Shown: positions 1 to 7,840 of the stretch, in pieces
Layout: each line of letters opens with the position of its first letter
Position numbering within the stretch: the first letter of the stretch is position 1
Source: Planctomycetaceae bacterium
Lineage (GTDB): Bacteria > Planctomycetota > Planctomycetia > Planctomycetales > Planctomycetaceae
NCBI GenBank assembly: GCA_003445035.1
Contig: DLVV01000420.1
Coordinates: 1-8,155 of the forward strand
Direction: 5' to 3'
DNA: 8,155 nt
Notes under the pieces: generated by a model
Seen by the model: the letters and a program-made list of their open reading frames with translations, nothing else
What the model was told of the DNA's origin: nothing
Database searches by the model: none
Translations under genes and position numbers: made by a program

Positions 1-24
1 CAGCCAACACCGCAGCCAACACCG
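1..24 (+). repeat. Two perfect tandem copies of a 12-base unit inside the TPR gene
   Basis: The unit CAGCCAACACCG occurs at 1-12 and again at 13-24. It is in frame and encodes a repeated Ala-Asn-Thr-Ala/Asp stretch in what looks like a hydrophilic linker just before the membrane helix. The array may continue beyond the left edge. It is most likely a slippage-derived coding repeat and not a regulatory element. Confidence 0.8.
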
Positions 25-1244
25 ACGACTCATTCCCACAATCGCACTCCCCGATCGGCTGGGCCGGCCGGTTCGGCTGGGTGATGGTCACGGCCTCGGT
101 CCTGCTGGCCGGCGGATTCGGCCTGCAACGAACCGAACAGCGGATCGCCGGCGAGGTGCACTGGAACGAGTACCTGAGGCTGAGATTCCCCAAGCAGGAG
201 TCGACTCCTGAGGAGGATTCTCGTACGGCGGCCGAACAGAAGGCGGAACAGCGGCAGGTTCACCGTCAACGCATGCTGGCTTTGGGTCGGACAATCACGG
301 CCAACCCCAGCCACGCGCGAGCTCACCTCCGGCTGGCCGCTCACTACATCACCAGGGTCGAAGACCAGCGACTCTCTGGCCGCAACCCGCACATGCCACT
401 GGCACAGATTCGCCAGGCCGCGGTGAACTCGTCATTTGAGTCCGCCGCCGAGCGGGATGAGTGGCTCAGTCGCCCGGGTGTTCTCGGCCGCAACCGTCGC
501 CTGCTCGACAAGGCCCTGGCCCACGCCCGTCACGCGTTGTCCCTGTGTCCCCTGCAAGGCATGGGTTACGTCTACCTCGCTCAACTGGGATACCTCGACG
601 GAGACGACTCCACGGCCAGCGGACACCTGCTCGACCAGGCACTCACGGTGCGGCCTTTCGAAGCGCGGGTCCACGAGGCGGTGGGGGTCGAGGCCTGGTT
701 GGCCGGGAAACTGGAAATGGGACTGGATCACTGGAAGCAGGCGTTCGGTCTGGACCGATCCGTGCAACGACGGATCCTGAGACGACTGGCCGCCTCCGGA
801 TTGCCGGCGAAGGCGATCATCGACGAATTCCAGCCCGACTGGGAATCGCTGGTGTTCATGAAGGATCTCTACCAGCAGGCGGTTCCGGAGACCGAGTACA
901 AGGTCGTGCTGGCCGGTTACGCCGCTGCGGCCCGGGGACGGGCCGACAACCAGAACGGGTCCGACGCGGTCACCAGTTGGCTGCAGGCGGCCAAGGCCTA
1001 CAGGAAACTGGACCAGGCGACCCAGGCCCAGGCGTGTTACGAGAACGCGCTAGAGGAGAACCCGGCGTCGCTGACCGCGAGGCTGGCCTTCGGCCACTGG
1101 CTTCACTCGCAGGACCGCTTCGCCGAGGCCCTCGTGCACCTCGCATGGTCGGCCAGGCAACAGCCCGACGACGAGAAACTGCAGCGGCTGGTCAAGCAGT
1201 GCCGCCGATCGGCCGCCGGTGGCGGGACGACCCGCACGCGGTGA
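3..1244 (+). CDS. TPR-repeat protein with a membrane segment, 5'-truncated by the window edge
   Basis: The frame is open from the first bases of the window and stops at TGA 1242-1244, giving 413 visible residues. I treat it as the C-terminal part of a longer protein. The codons before the first possible starts (GTG 81, ATG 84) show the same strong G/C third-position bias as the rest, and no ribosome binding site precedes them. Visible residues about 22-41 form one hydrophobic helix. A charged, Glu/Gln/Arg-rich stretch follows, then helical repeats of TPR type at about 167-196, 207-246 and 325-388 (for example the AYRKL..QAQACYENALEENP pattern followed by ALVHLAWSARQQPDD). The tail is basic and low in complexity. 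The TPR part probably lies on one face of the membrane as a protein-binding scaffold. A last membrane helix followed by TPRs resembles the C-terminus of O-antigen ligase/polymerase-like proteins in some G+C-rich bacteria, but that is inference because the diagnostic part is outside the window. It appears to be transcribed separately from fumC. Confidence 0.75.
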   Translation, partial: ANTAANTDDSFPQSHSPIGWAGRFGWVMVTASVLLAGGFGLQRTEQRIAGEVHWNEYLRLRFPKQESTPEEDSRTAAEQKAEQRQVHRQRMLALGRTITANPSHARAHLRLAAHYITRVEDQRLSGRNPHMPLAQIRQAAVNSSFESAAERDEWLSRPGVLGRNRRLLDKALAHARHALSLCPLQGMGYVYLAQLGYLDGDDSTASGHLLDQALTVRPFEARVHEAVGVEAWLAGKLEMGLDHWKQAFGLDRSVQRRILRRLAASGLPAKAIIDEFQPDWESLVFMKDLYQQAVPETEYKVVLAGYAAAARGRADNQNGSDAVTSWLQAAKAYRKLDQATQAQACYENALEENPASLTARLAFGHWLHSQDRFAEALVHLAWSARQQPDDEKLQRLVKQCRRSAAGGGTTRTR

Positions 1245-1266
1245 TTCGCTACGGGGGTGGCCACGC

Positions 1267-1295
1267 TTCAAGCGGCCCGCCGTCTTCGCTATCCT
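1267..1295 (+). promoter_or_regulatory. Weak candidate sigma70-type promoter for fumC
   Basis: TTCAAG (1267-1272) and TATCCT (1290-1295) are separated by 17 bases and lie 73 bases upstream of the fumC start, in the 124-base gap after the TPR gene. They match the consensus at 3 of 6 and 4 of 6 positions, which can arise by chance. The rest of the gap (1245-1368) shows no convincing terminator hairpin, only a short GTGGCCAC palindrome at 1257-1264. fumC might instead be read through from upstream. Confidence 0.22.
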
Positions 1296-1368
1296 CAACC
1301 GCCCGGGGTCGCTGCTGCCATCGCTCCCGATCACTGCTCCTCTTTCCCACCGACCAGGACTGGCCACG

Positions 1369-2793
1369 ATGACCGATTTCCGCACCGAACACGACTCGAT
1401 GGGTGACGTCCAGGTCCCCGCCCAGGCCTACTACGGTGCCCAGACACAACGGGCTGTCGACAACTTTCCGATCAGTGGCTGGTCCCTGCCGGCGGACCTG
1501 ATCCATGCGTTGGGACGCGTCAAGCTGGCCGCCGCCGTTGCCAACCGTGACCTCGGCAAGCTGTCCGGAAGTGGCAAGAACCCGCTCGAGGACCCCCAGA
1601 TCGACGCACTGATGGCCGCCTGCCAGGAGGTCATCGACGGGAAACTCGACCAGGAGTTCCCCATCGACGTGTTCCAGACCGGTTCGGGCACCTCGAGCAA
1701 CATGAATGTCAACGAGGTGATCGCCAACCGGGCGATCGAACTGGTGGGAAGCGACCGGTTCGACGCCGAGAAGCCGATCCATCCCAACGACCACGTGAAC
1801 ATGGGCCAGAGCACCAATGACATGTTTCCCACGGCGATCCATGTCGCCGTCGCCGAGGGCATCCGGTCCCGGCTGGTCCCGGCACTCGAACGGTTCCGCG
1901 ACTCGCTGCGACGCAAGGCCGACGAGTGGGACCAGGTGATCAAGATCGGACGCACGCACCTGGCCGACGCCACCCCGCTGAGGCTGGGGCAGGAGATCGG
2001 CGGGCAGGCCCGGCAATTGGCCCTGTCGGTCGAACGGGCCGTCCGAGCACTCGATGCGGTGATCGAACTCCCGGCCGGAGGCACCGCCGTGGGCAGCGGT
2101 ATCAACACGCACCCGGAATTCGGTGCCCGGGTCGCCGCTGACCTCGCGTCCCAGACCGGGATCAGCTTCGTCGAGGCGGTTGATCATTTCGAGGCGAACT
2201 CGCAGCGGGACGGGCTGGTCGAGTGCCACGGTCAGCTGAGGGCAATCGCCAGCACGCTGTTCAACGTGTCGAACAACATCCGCTGGCTGGGAGCCGGTCC
2301 TCGCTGCGGTTTTTACGAGATCAAGCTTCCCGACCGGCAGCCGGGAAGCTCGATCATGCCGGGCAAGGTCAACCCGGTGATGTGCGAGAGCATGATGCAG
2401 GTGGCCGCCCGCGTGATGGGCAACGACGGCGTGATCGCCTTCAGCGGTGCCACCGGTGGGCAGTTCCAGTTGAACATCATGATGCCGGTGATGGGACAGA
2501 CGGCCCTCGAGAGCATCTCGCTGTTGACCGGGGTCACCAACGCGTTTGTCGAGTTCTGCTCGGACGACATGGAGGCCAACACCGAGGCGTGCGAGGCGGC
2601 CGTCGAGAAAAGTCTCTCGATGTGCACCAGTCTCAACCCTCTGATCGGCTACGAACAGGCCGCCGCGCTGGCCAAGGAAGCCTTCAAGACCGGCAAGACC
2701 ATCCGCGAACTGTGCCTCGAAAAGGAAATTCTCCCCGAGGACACTCTGGCCGAGGCGCTCGACCCGATGAGAATGACCGAGCCACAGGCGTAA
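1369..2793 (+). CDS. fumC: Fumarate hydratase class II (fumarase C)
   Basis: The 474-residue product matches the usual length of about 460-475 residues for class II fumarases, the iron-independent cytosolic homotetramers that interconvert fumarate and L-malate in the TCA cycle. The family landmarks are present in order. QTGSGTSSNMNVNE and HPNDHVNMGQSTND are substrate-site regions. IGRTHLADATP carries the active-site His197. GSSIMPGKVNP at 326-336 is the superfamily signature on the mobile loop, with catalytic Ser327. His197 and Ser327 both sit 9 residues beyond their E. coli FumC counterparts (His188, Ser318). I chose ATG 1369 because the protein begins MTDFRTEHDSMGDVQVP, the usual start of this family. 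An AGGA at 1356-1359 lies 9 bases upstream; the open frame before it (from 1219) overlaps the TPR gene and looks unrelated to fumarases. GC3 is high, about 86% over the first 200 codons by hand count. Aspartase and argininosuccinate lyase share the signature, but the HPND and IGRTHLADA motifs favour fumarase. Confidence 0.96.
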   Translation: MTDFRTEHDSMGDVQVPAQAYYGAQTQRAVDNFPISGWSLPADLIHALGRVKLAAAVANRDLGKLSGSGKNPLEDPQIDALMAACQEVIDGKLDQEFPIDVFQTGSGTSSNMNVNEVIANRAIELVGSDRFDAEKPIHPNDHVNMGQSTNDMFPTAIHVAVAEGIRSRLVPALERFRDSLRRKADEWDQVIKIGRTHLADATPLRLGQEIGGQARQLALSVERAVRALDAVIELPAGGTAVGSGINTHPEFGARVAADLASQTGISFVEAVDHFEANSQRDGLVECHGQLRAIASTLFNVSNNIRWLGAGPRCGFYEIKLPDRQPGSSIMPGKVNPVMCESMMQVAARVMGNDGVIAFSGATGGQFQLNIMMPVMGQTALESISLLTGVTNAFVEFCSDDMEANTEACEAAVEKSLSMCTSLNPLIGYEQAAALAKEAFKTGKTIRELCLEKEILPEDTLAEALDPMRMTEPQA

Positions 2794-2800
2794 GACGGAT

Positions 2801-5800
2801 CTACTCGGGATCGTAACCCAGGTTGGGTGCCAGCCACCGTTCGGCTTCCGGCAGTGGCACGCCCAGCCGACCGGCGTAGTCCCCGACCTGATCGCGGGTG
2901 ACGCGGTCGACCGAGAAGTAACGGGCTTCGGGGTGGTGGAGGTAGAGTCCACTGACCGAGGCAGCCGGCATCATCGCGTAGCTCTCCGTCAGGCTGATCC
3001 CCGCTCTCGACTCGGCCTCCATCAACTCGAACAACCGTCCCTTCAGCACGTGATCGGGGCAGGCCGGGTACCCGAACGCCGGACGGATGCCCCGGTACCT
3101 CTCGGCGATCATGTCCTCCTGATCCAGGCTCGCCAGGTCGCCCCACTCGCGGCGGACCCGCGCGTGCAGGAACTCGGCAAATGCCTCGGCCAGACGATCG
3201 GCCAGCGCCCTGGCCATGATCGAACGGTAGTCGTCGTGTTCACTGTCGAACCGTTCGATCAGCGCGTCGATCCCTTCTCCGGCCGTGACCGCGAACACGC
3301 CGACATGATCACTCCGACCGCTTCCCGCCGGTGCCACGTAATCGACCAGCGACCGGTACTCCCGTTGCCCCTGTCTTTGCCACTGTTGCCTGAGCATCGG
3401 GAAACGCACCCGTTCGTCGTTGTGACTCTCGTCGCCGAACAGCACGATGTCCTGGCCATCGGCGACAGCGGGCCAGAACCCGTAAACGGCACGAGCGGTC
3501 AGCAGCTTGCCGCTGATGATCTCCTCGAGCAGCGTCCGGGCATCATCGAGCAACTCGCGAGCCTGGGCTCCCAGCACGGGGTCATCGAGGATCCTCGGGT
3601 ACTTGCCTCGCAATTCCCAGGTCTGGAAAAACGGCGACCAGTCGATGAATTCGGCCAGTTCCTCCAGGGGCTGCTCGTCGATGGTCCTCAGCCCGGTGAA
3701 CTCGGGCTCCCCGATCTCGACCGTGTCCCAGTCGGTCGCCAGCGGATGAGCACAGGCCTCGTCAAACCCCACCAGGGTCTTCTGCTGTCTCTCGGCAAAG
3801 GCCTCGCGGTCCCGTTGCTGCACGACCCGGTTCGCATCGACAAAAGCCTCGCGGTTGTCATCGCTCATCAGCGATTCCATCACGCCGACGGCCCGCGAGG
3901 CATCGAGCACGTGCACGACGGGGTGGTCGAACTCGGGAGCGATCTTCACCGCGGTGTGACGCTGGCTGGTGGTGGCCCCTCCGATCAACAACGGCACGGC
4001 CGGTCCCTGTTGCTGCATGGCGGCGGCGACCTGGACCATCTGGTCCAGCGAGGGGGTGATCAGTCCCGACAGCCCGATCAAATCGGCACCCTCGCGGACG
4101 GCCGTTTCGAGAATCTGCTCGGCCGGCACCATCACGCCCAGATCGATCACGTCGAAATTGTTGCACCGCAGAACGACCCCGACAATGTTCTTGCCGATGT
4201 CGTGGACATCACCCTTGACGGTGGCCATCACGATCTGCTTGCGACGACCTGCGTCGCCACGTTCGGCGGCCTCTCGGCGTGCCTGTTCCATCAGCGGTTC
4301 GAGATAGGCGACAGCCTGTTTCATGACGCGAGCGCTCTTGACCACCTGTGGCAGGAACATCTTCCCCGCACCAAACAAGTCTCCCACGACATTCATCCCG
4401 TCCATCAACGGTCCCTCGATGATCTTGAGGGGACCATCGTAGACACCGAGCGCCTCTTCCATATCCTGGTCGATGAAATCAGTTCGGCCATGGAGAAGGG
4501 CGAACTCGATACGCTGACTCAAGGGCTCTTCGCGCCATGTGTCGTCGAGTCCGCCACGTTGCGTGCCTTCCTGTGAACGAAATCGCTCTGCCAGGTTGAG
4601 CAGGCGCTCGGTCGCATCCGTCCGCCGTGCGAGAAGCACGTCTTCGACATGCTCCAGCAACTCAGCATCGATGTCCTCGTACACCACGATCTGGCCGGCG
4701 TTGACGATGCCCATATCCATTCCAGCCTGGATCGCATGGTAGAGGAAGGCCGAATGCATCGCTTCGCGAACAACGTCATTGCCTCTGAAGGAGAAGGAGA
4801 TGTTGCTCACCCCTCCCGAGAGCTTCACCCGGGGAAACCGCTGCTTCAACTGCTTCAGCGATTCGATGTAGTCCCGGGCATAGGGGTCGTGCTCTTCCAT
4901 ACCCGTGGCGACGGTAAGAATGTTCGGATCGAAAATCAGATCCTCCGGTGAGAACCCGAGTTCATCCACCAGGATTCGGTATGCTCGGTCGTAGATCTGC
5001 AGGCGACCGTCTATGTCCACCGCCTGTCCGTGTTCGTCAAAGGCCATGACCACCACTGCTGCTCCATAACGCCGTACGATTCTTGCCTGCTGACGAAAAA
5101 CATCCTCCCCCTCCTTCAGACTGATGGAGTTGACGATCCCTTTGCCTTGCAGGCAACGCAGTCCGGATTCGATCACGGCAAAGTTCGAGCTGTCCACCAT
5201 GACGGGAACGGCGGCGATGTCGGGTTCGGCCGCGATGCGGTTGAGGAAGGTGAGCATCTCTGCCTCGGAGTCGAGCAAACCCTCATCGAGATTCACATCG
5301 ATGATATTGGCCCCTCCCTCGACCTGCTGACGTGCCACTTCCACTGCCGCCTCGTGATCCTCGGATTTGATCAGACGAGCAAAACGTCGTGAGCCCGTGA
5401 CATTGGTTCGTTCACCGACCATGGTGAAGTTGCTGTCCGGGCGCAGCGTCAGTGGCTCGAGGCCACTGAAGCGAGCCAGTGGCTCGGGCGTGACGGCATC
5501 GACATTTCTCGACGGCAGGCCATGGACAGCCCGAGCGATCGACTGGATGTGGTCGGGTGTTGTGCCACAGCACCCGCCTACCATGTTGAGCCATCCCTGA
5601 CGGGCAAAGTCGCCGAGAACGTCCGCCATCTGTGTCGGTGTTTCGTCGTACTCGCCAAACTCGTTGGGCAGTCCCGCATTCGGATAGCAGGTCAGCGGCA
5701 GGGGAGCTAGGCCAGATAGTTCCTCCACATAGGAGCGCATCTCACGCGGTCCGAGGGCACAGTTGATCCCCACACTGACCAGACCAGGCGCGTGTTGAAT

Positions 5801-6499
5801 GGAGACCCAAAAGGCTTCCAGCGTCTGTCCGGAGAGCGTGCGGCCGCTTCGATCGGTGATGGTGACCGAGATCATCAGCGGGGGCGCTTGACCGTGCCTT
5901 TCGGCGTACTCGGCAATCGCCCACAGGCAGGATTTGAGGGTCAGCGTGTCGAAGACGGTCTCTGCCAGCAGCAGATCAACGCCACCGTCCACGAGGCCTT
6001 CGATCTGCTGATAGTAGCCAGCGGCGATCTCCTGGAATGTATTGGATCGATATCCCGGATCGTTGACGTCAGGCGACAGCGAAAGTGTGGCGCGCGTGGG
6101 ACCGATGGAACCGGCTACAAAGCGGGGGCGCGTGGGGTCGGCTGTGGAAAACTCGTCCGCTACACCGCGTGCCAATTGGGCGGCCTCCCGATTGATCTCC
6201 TCAACGAGATGGCCCAATCCGTAGTCGTCCATCGATACCGGTGTGGCGTTGAACGTATTTGTACCGATGATGTCGGCACCCGCTTCGAGATAGGATCGAT
6301 GGATCCCCTTGATCAGATCGGGGCGCGTGAGGCAGAGCAGATCGTTGCATCCTGTCAGAGCACCCGATGCATCGGCAAATCGAGCGCCCCGGTAGTCGGC
6401 CTCCTCGAGGCCCGCCGCTTGAATCTGAGTGGCCATGGCGCCGTCGATGACGAGAATGCGCTTGGACAACTGCTGAGCCATCTGAGTGGGTAGGGGCAT
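2801..6499 (-). CDS. metH: Cobalamin-dependent methionine synthase, full length
   Basis: This 1232-residue protein (E. coli MetH is 1227) transfers the methyl group of 5-methyltetrahydrofolate through enzyme-bound cobalamin to homocysteine, making methionine and tetrahydrofolate in the cytosol. All four modules are present. The homocysteine domain (about 10-330) has the zinc ligands Cys247, Cys310 and Cys311 ([18 protein letters not shown]). The pterin domain (about 355-620) starts [13 protein letters not shown]. The cobalamin cap and Rossmann domains (about 655-900) carry DVHDIGKN, with His766 as the base-off cobalt ligand, Asp764, and Ser811 completing the ligand triad. The SAM-binding reactivation domain (about 910-1232) has [12 protein letters not shown] near Arg1139. 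No key residue is missing. ATG 6499 is the likely start; an in-frame ATG at 6481 (residue 7) would also keep the whole fold, and neither has a clear Shine-Dalgarno. The gene has its own promoter and a palindromic operator upstream, and converges on fumC with a 7-base gap. Codon composition is not uniform: GC3 is about 69% for the first two thirds and about 82% for the last third. Confidence 0.97.
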   Translation of the reverse strand: MPLPTQMAQQLSKRILVIDGAMATQIQAAGLEEADYRGARFADASGALTGCNDLLCLTRPDLIKGIHRSYLEAGADIIGTNTFNATPVSMDDYGLGHLVEEINREAAQLARGVADEFSTADPTRPRFVAGSIGPTRATLSLSPDVNDPGYRSNTFQEIAAGYYQQIEGLVDGGVDLLLAETVFDTLTLKSCLWAIAEYAERHGQAPPLMISVTITDRSGRTLSGQTLEAFWVSIQHAPGLVSVGINCALGPREMRSYVEELSGLAPLPLTCYPNAGLPNEFGEYDETPTQMADVLGDFARQGWLNMVGGCCGTTPDHIQSIARAVHGLPSRNVDAVTPEPLARFSGLEPLTLRPDSNFTMVGERTNVTGSRRFARLIKSEDHEAAVEVARQQVEGGANIIDVNLDEGLLDSEAEMLTFLNRIAAEPDIAAVPVMVDSSNFAVIESGLRCLQGKGIVNSISLKEGEDVFRQQARIVRRYGAAVVVMAFDEHGQAVDIDGRLQIYDRAYRILVDELGFSPEDLIFDPNILTVATGMEEHDPYARDYIESLKQLKQRFPRVKLSGGVSNISFSFRGNDVVREAMHSAFLYHAIQAGMDMGIVNAGQIVVYEDIDAELLEHVEDVLLARRTDATERLLNLAERFRSQEGTQRGGLDDTWREEPLSQRIEFALLHGRTDFIDQDMEEALGVYDGPLKIIEGPLMDGMNVVGDLFGAGKMFLPQVVKSARVMKQAVAYLEPLMEQARREAAERGDAGRRKQIVMATVKGDVHDIGKNIVGVVLRCNNFDVIDLGVMVPAEQILETAVREGADLIGLSGLITPSLDQMVQVAAAMQQQGPAVPLLIGGATTSQRHTAVKIAPEFDHPVVHVLDASRAVGVMESLMSDDNREAFVDANRVVQQRDREAFAERQQKTLVGFDEACAHPLATDWDTVEIGEPEFTGLRTIDEQPLEELAEFIDWSPFFQTWELRGKYPRILDDPVLGAQARELLDDARTLLEEIISGKLLTARAVYGFWPAVADGQDIVLFGDESHNDERVRFPMLRQQWQRQGQREYRSLVDYVAPAGSGRSDHVGVFAVTAGEGIDALIERFDSEHDDYRSIMARALADRLAEAFAEFLHARVRREWGDLASLDQEDMIAERYRGIRPAFGYPACPDHVLKGRLFELMEAESRAGISLTESYAMMPAASVSGLYLHHPEARYFSVDRVTRDQVGDYAGRLGVPLPEAERWLAPNLGYDPE

Positions 6500-6558
6500 C
6501 GGAACTCGTTGCAGGATGGAGGGTTAGGCCGAAAATACCGGGCGTGTAGCGTGATCAA

Positions 6559-6587
6559 AACGTACAGGTATCGGATATAAATGTCAA
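6559..6587 (-). promoter_or_regulatory. Candidate metH promoter (-35 TTGACA, 17-base spacer, weak -10)
   Basis: Read on the minus strand, a perfect TTGACA (plus 6582-6587) is followed after exactly 17 bases by TACGTT (plus 6559-6564), which matches the -10 consensus at only 3 of 6 positions. Transcription would start near 6552, leaving a 5' leader of about 50 bases before the metH ATG. That is too short for a cobalamin riboswitch, and I see no SAM riboswitch either. The local DNA is AT-rich against a G+C-rich background. The -35 box is convincing; the exact -10 is less certain. Confidence 0.55.
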
Positions 6588-6606
6588 TATCAAGATTTCT
6601 TGATAT
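6587..6606. promoter_or_regulatory. Perfect 20-base inverted repeat, probable repressor operator for metH
   Basis: ATATCAAGA (6587-6595), a TT spacer and TCTTGATAT (6598-6606) form a perfect 9-2-9 inverted repeat. It shares one base with the upstream end of the metH TTGACA -35 box, so a bound dimer would sit against RNA polymerase. The arms are AT-rich and the spacer is only 2 bases, so this suits a winged-helix protein dimer better than an RNA hairpin. AT-rich inverted repeats with TTGAT half-sites are typical of ArsR/SmtB-family regulators. One of these, SahR, is known in Proteobacteria to repress SAM-cycle genes including metH and to release DNA on binding S-adenosylhomocysteine. Assigning this site to SahR is inference, as no regulator gene is in the window. 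The Gfo/Idh start is about 170 bases away on the other side, so metH is the likelier target. Confidence 0.65.
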
Positions 6607-6764
6607 ATGAAGTCCCGGGCCCTGGGTTGCCGGCGAATGTTTCATGGGCGTTCCGGCCACGACCCTGGCGTCGAGAAACCGGATCGGTCATCCTATGTCC
6701 GGCCTTCATCCTCCACACATACACCATGTAAACACAAGACTCGCATCAGAACCACCATCTGAAC

Positions 6765-6769
6765 AGGAG
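6765..6769 (+). promoter_or_regulatory. Ribosome binding site of the Gfo/Idh gene
   Basis: AGGAG lies 9 bases before the ATG at 6779. It is the clearest Shine-Dalgarno in the window and fixes the start of the downstream gene. I found no confident promoter for that gene between 6610 and 6760. Confidence 0.8.
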
Positions 6770-6778
6770 TGATCAGCA

Positions 6779-7831
6779 ATGACCTTGCGTGTTGGAATCA
6801 TCGGTGTCGGCGGGATCGCCGGCACCCACATCCCCGGATGGGCCGCGTCAGAAGATGCGGAACTGGTGGCTGGCAGCGATATCAACGACGCTGCGCTGCA
6901 AGCCTGGGGAGAGCGCCATGGCATCACCAAGCTGTCGACAAAAGCAGAGGATCTGATCGCAGATCCAGACATCGACATCATCGACGTGTGTACGCCGAAC
7001 ATGTATCACGCGCCCCTTTCGATCGCCGCTCTTGAGGCGGGGAAACACGTGATCTGCGAGAAGCCGCTGGCCCCAACCCCCGACGATGTACGTCGAATGA
7101 TCGAAGCACGTGACAAGTCGGGAAAACTGCTGATGACGGCGCAGCACTTCCGGTTTCAGGGCAAGTCTCAGGCGATGAAAGCGGAACTTGATACTGGCGC
7201 GCTCGGCGATATCTACCACGCGCGCAGTTGGATGCTGCGTCGTGGCGGGGCACCGGTAGGTCCTGGGTTCATTCTCAAAGAGCATTCAGGGGGTGGGCCG
7301 TGTATTGACATCGGAGTCCACATCCTCGATCTGACCCTTTGGTTCATGGGCAATCCAGAGCCCGTCGCTGTCAGTGGTGTGGCCAAGTCAGAATTGGCCA
7401 AACAGGAGGGTGCGTTTACGGGTTGGGGCCGAGCACCGATCCCAAGCGAATTCGACGTAGAGGATTTTGCTGCCGCCTTCGTGCGATTCGATACGGGTGC
7501 AACTCTCGTGTTGGAGGTTTCCTGGTTGCTGCATCACGCCATCGAGGGCGAGGACATGCAGATGTGGCTCTACGGCACACGTGCTGGTGCACACTGGCCA
7601 AAGGCGGAATTTTACGAGAGCAATCTGGAGACACGTCAGTACTACGATCGGGCACTGAAACTCGATCACGCCGTCATCGAAGCACACGCCCAGGAATGCG
7701 TGGAGTTCGCCCGTGCTGTCGCGCAGGGCGCTGAGTCGCCAGTGCCACCGGAGCAGTCTCTGCAGGTGATGAAGATCCTCGACGGGATCTACCGCAGTCA
7801 AGAGGAAGGCTGTGAGGTCCGTCTCGATTAG
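6779..7831 (+). CDS. Gfo/Idh/MocA-family NAD(P)-dependent oxidoreductase, substrate unknown
   Basis: The 350-residue product has the family's usual length and two-domain plan. The N-terminal Rossmann fold starts at once with VGIIGVGGIAGTH (residues 5-17), a GxGGIA dinucleotide-binding loop. EKP at 94-96 is the conserved motif whose Lys contacts cofactor and substrate. The C-terminal alpha/beta domain contains GGGPCIDIGVHILDL, with the DxGxH catalytic pattern at Asp177 and His181. There is no signal peptide or Tat motif, so the protein is probably cytosolic. Family members oxidise or reduce sugars, inositols or related polyols, and some act as sugar-nucleotide or biliverdin reductases; the sequence alone does not identify the substrate here. 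The gene stands alone: it diverges from metH and ends 9 bases before the convergent polX-like gene, so the neighbours give no pathway clue. GC3 is about 66% over the first 200 codons, lower than in fumC. Bacteria with many polysaccharide-degrading genes often have numerous paralogues of this type. Confidence 0.93.
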   Translation: MTLRVGIIGVGGIAGTHIPGWAASEDAELVAGSDINDAALQAWGERHGITKLSTKAEDLIADPDIDIIDVCTPNMYHAPLSIAALEAGKHVICEKPLAPTPDDVRRMIEARDKSGKLLMTAQHFRFQGKSQAMKAELDTGALGDIYHARSWMLRRGGAPVGPGFILKEHSGGGPCIDIGVHILDLTLWFMGNPEPVAVSGVAKSELAKQEGAFTGWGRAPIPSEFDVEDFAAAFVRFDTGATLVLEVSWLLHHAIEGEDMQMWLYGTRAGAHWPKAEFYESNLETRQYYDRALKLDHAVIEAHAQECVEFARAVAQGAESPVPPEQSLQVMKILDGIYRSQEEGCEVRLD

Positions 7832-7840
7832 AGGATCTGG

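Noticed and set aside
1219..1368. A 50-residue N-terminal extension of fumarase
   Set aside because: It overlaps the end of the TPR gene, does not resemble fumarase N-termini, and the canonical MTDFRTEHDSMG start lies at 1369.
461..1372. A 303-codon open frame overlapping the TPR gene in another frame
   Set aside because: It has low-complexity Arg/Gly/Pro-rich content and no domain, and the TPR frame has the right codon bias and repeats.
1249..2952. A 567-codon open frame on the minus strand, antisense to fumC
   Set aside because: It is the stop-poor shadow expected opposite a G+C-rich gene. Its translation is rich in Arg, His, Gly and Pro with no recognisable domain, while fumC on the other strand has complete family motifs.
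2933..4576. A 547-codon open frame on the plus strand, antisense to the metH 3' part
   Set aside because: It mirrors high-GC3 metH codons and shows no domain. It ends where metH GC3 has fallen, as expected for a composition-driven shadow.
6613..6626. The GC-rich imperfect palindrome CCCGGGCCCTGGG as a terminator or hairpin
   Set aside because: It has a mismatch near the centre, no loop and no T-tract, and it lies upstream of both divergent genes where a terminator makes little sense.
6680..6703. A CCGGA...TCCGG inverted repeat in the Gfo/Idh upstream region
   Set aside because: The 5-base arms with a loop of about 14 bases are easily expected by chance in G+C-rich DNA.
6500..6778. A cobalamin or SAM riboswitch upstream of metH
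   Set aside because: I could not find the conserved B12-box or SAM-box elements on either strand, and the inferred leader is too short.
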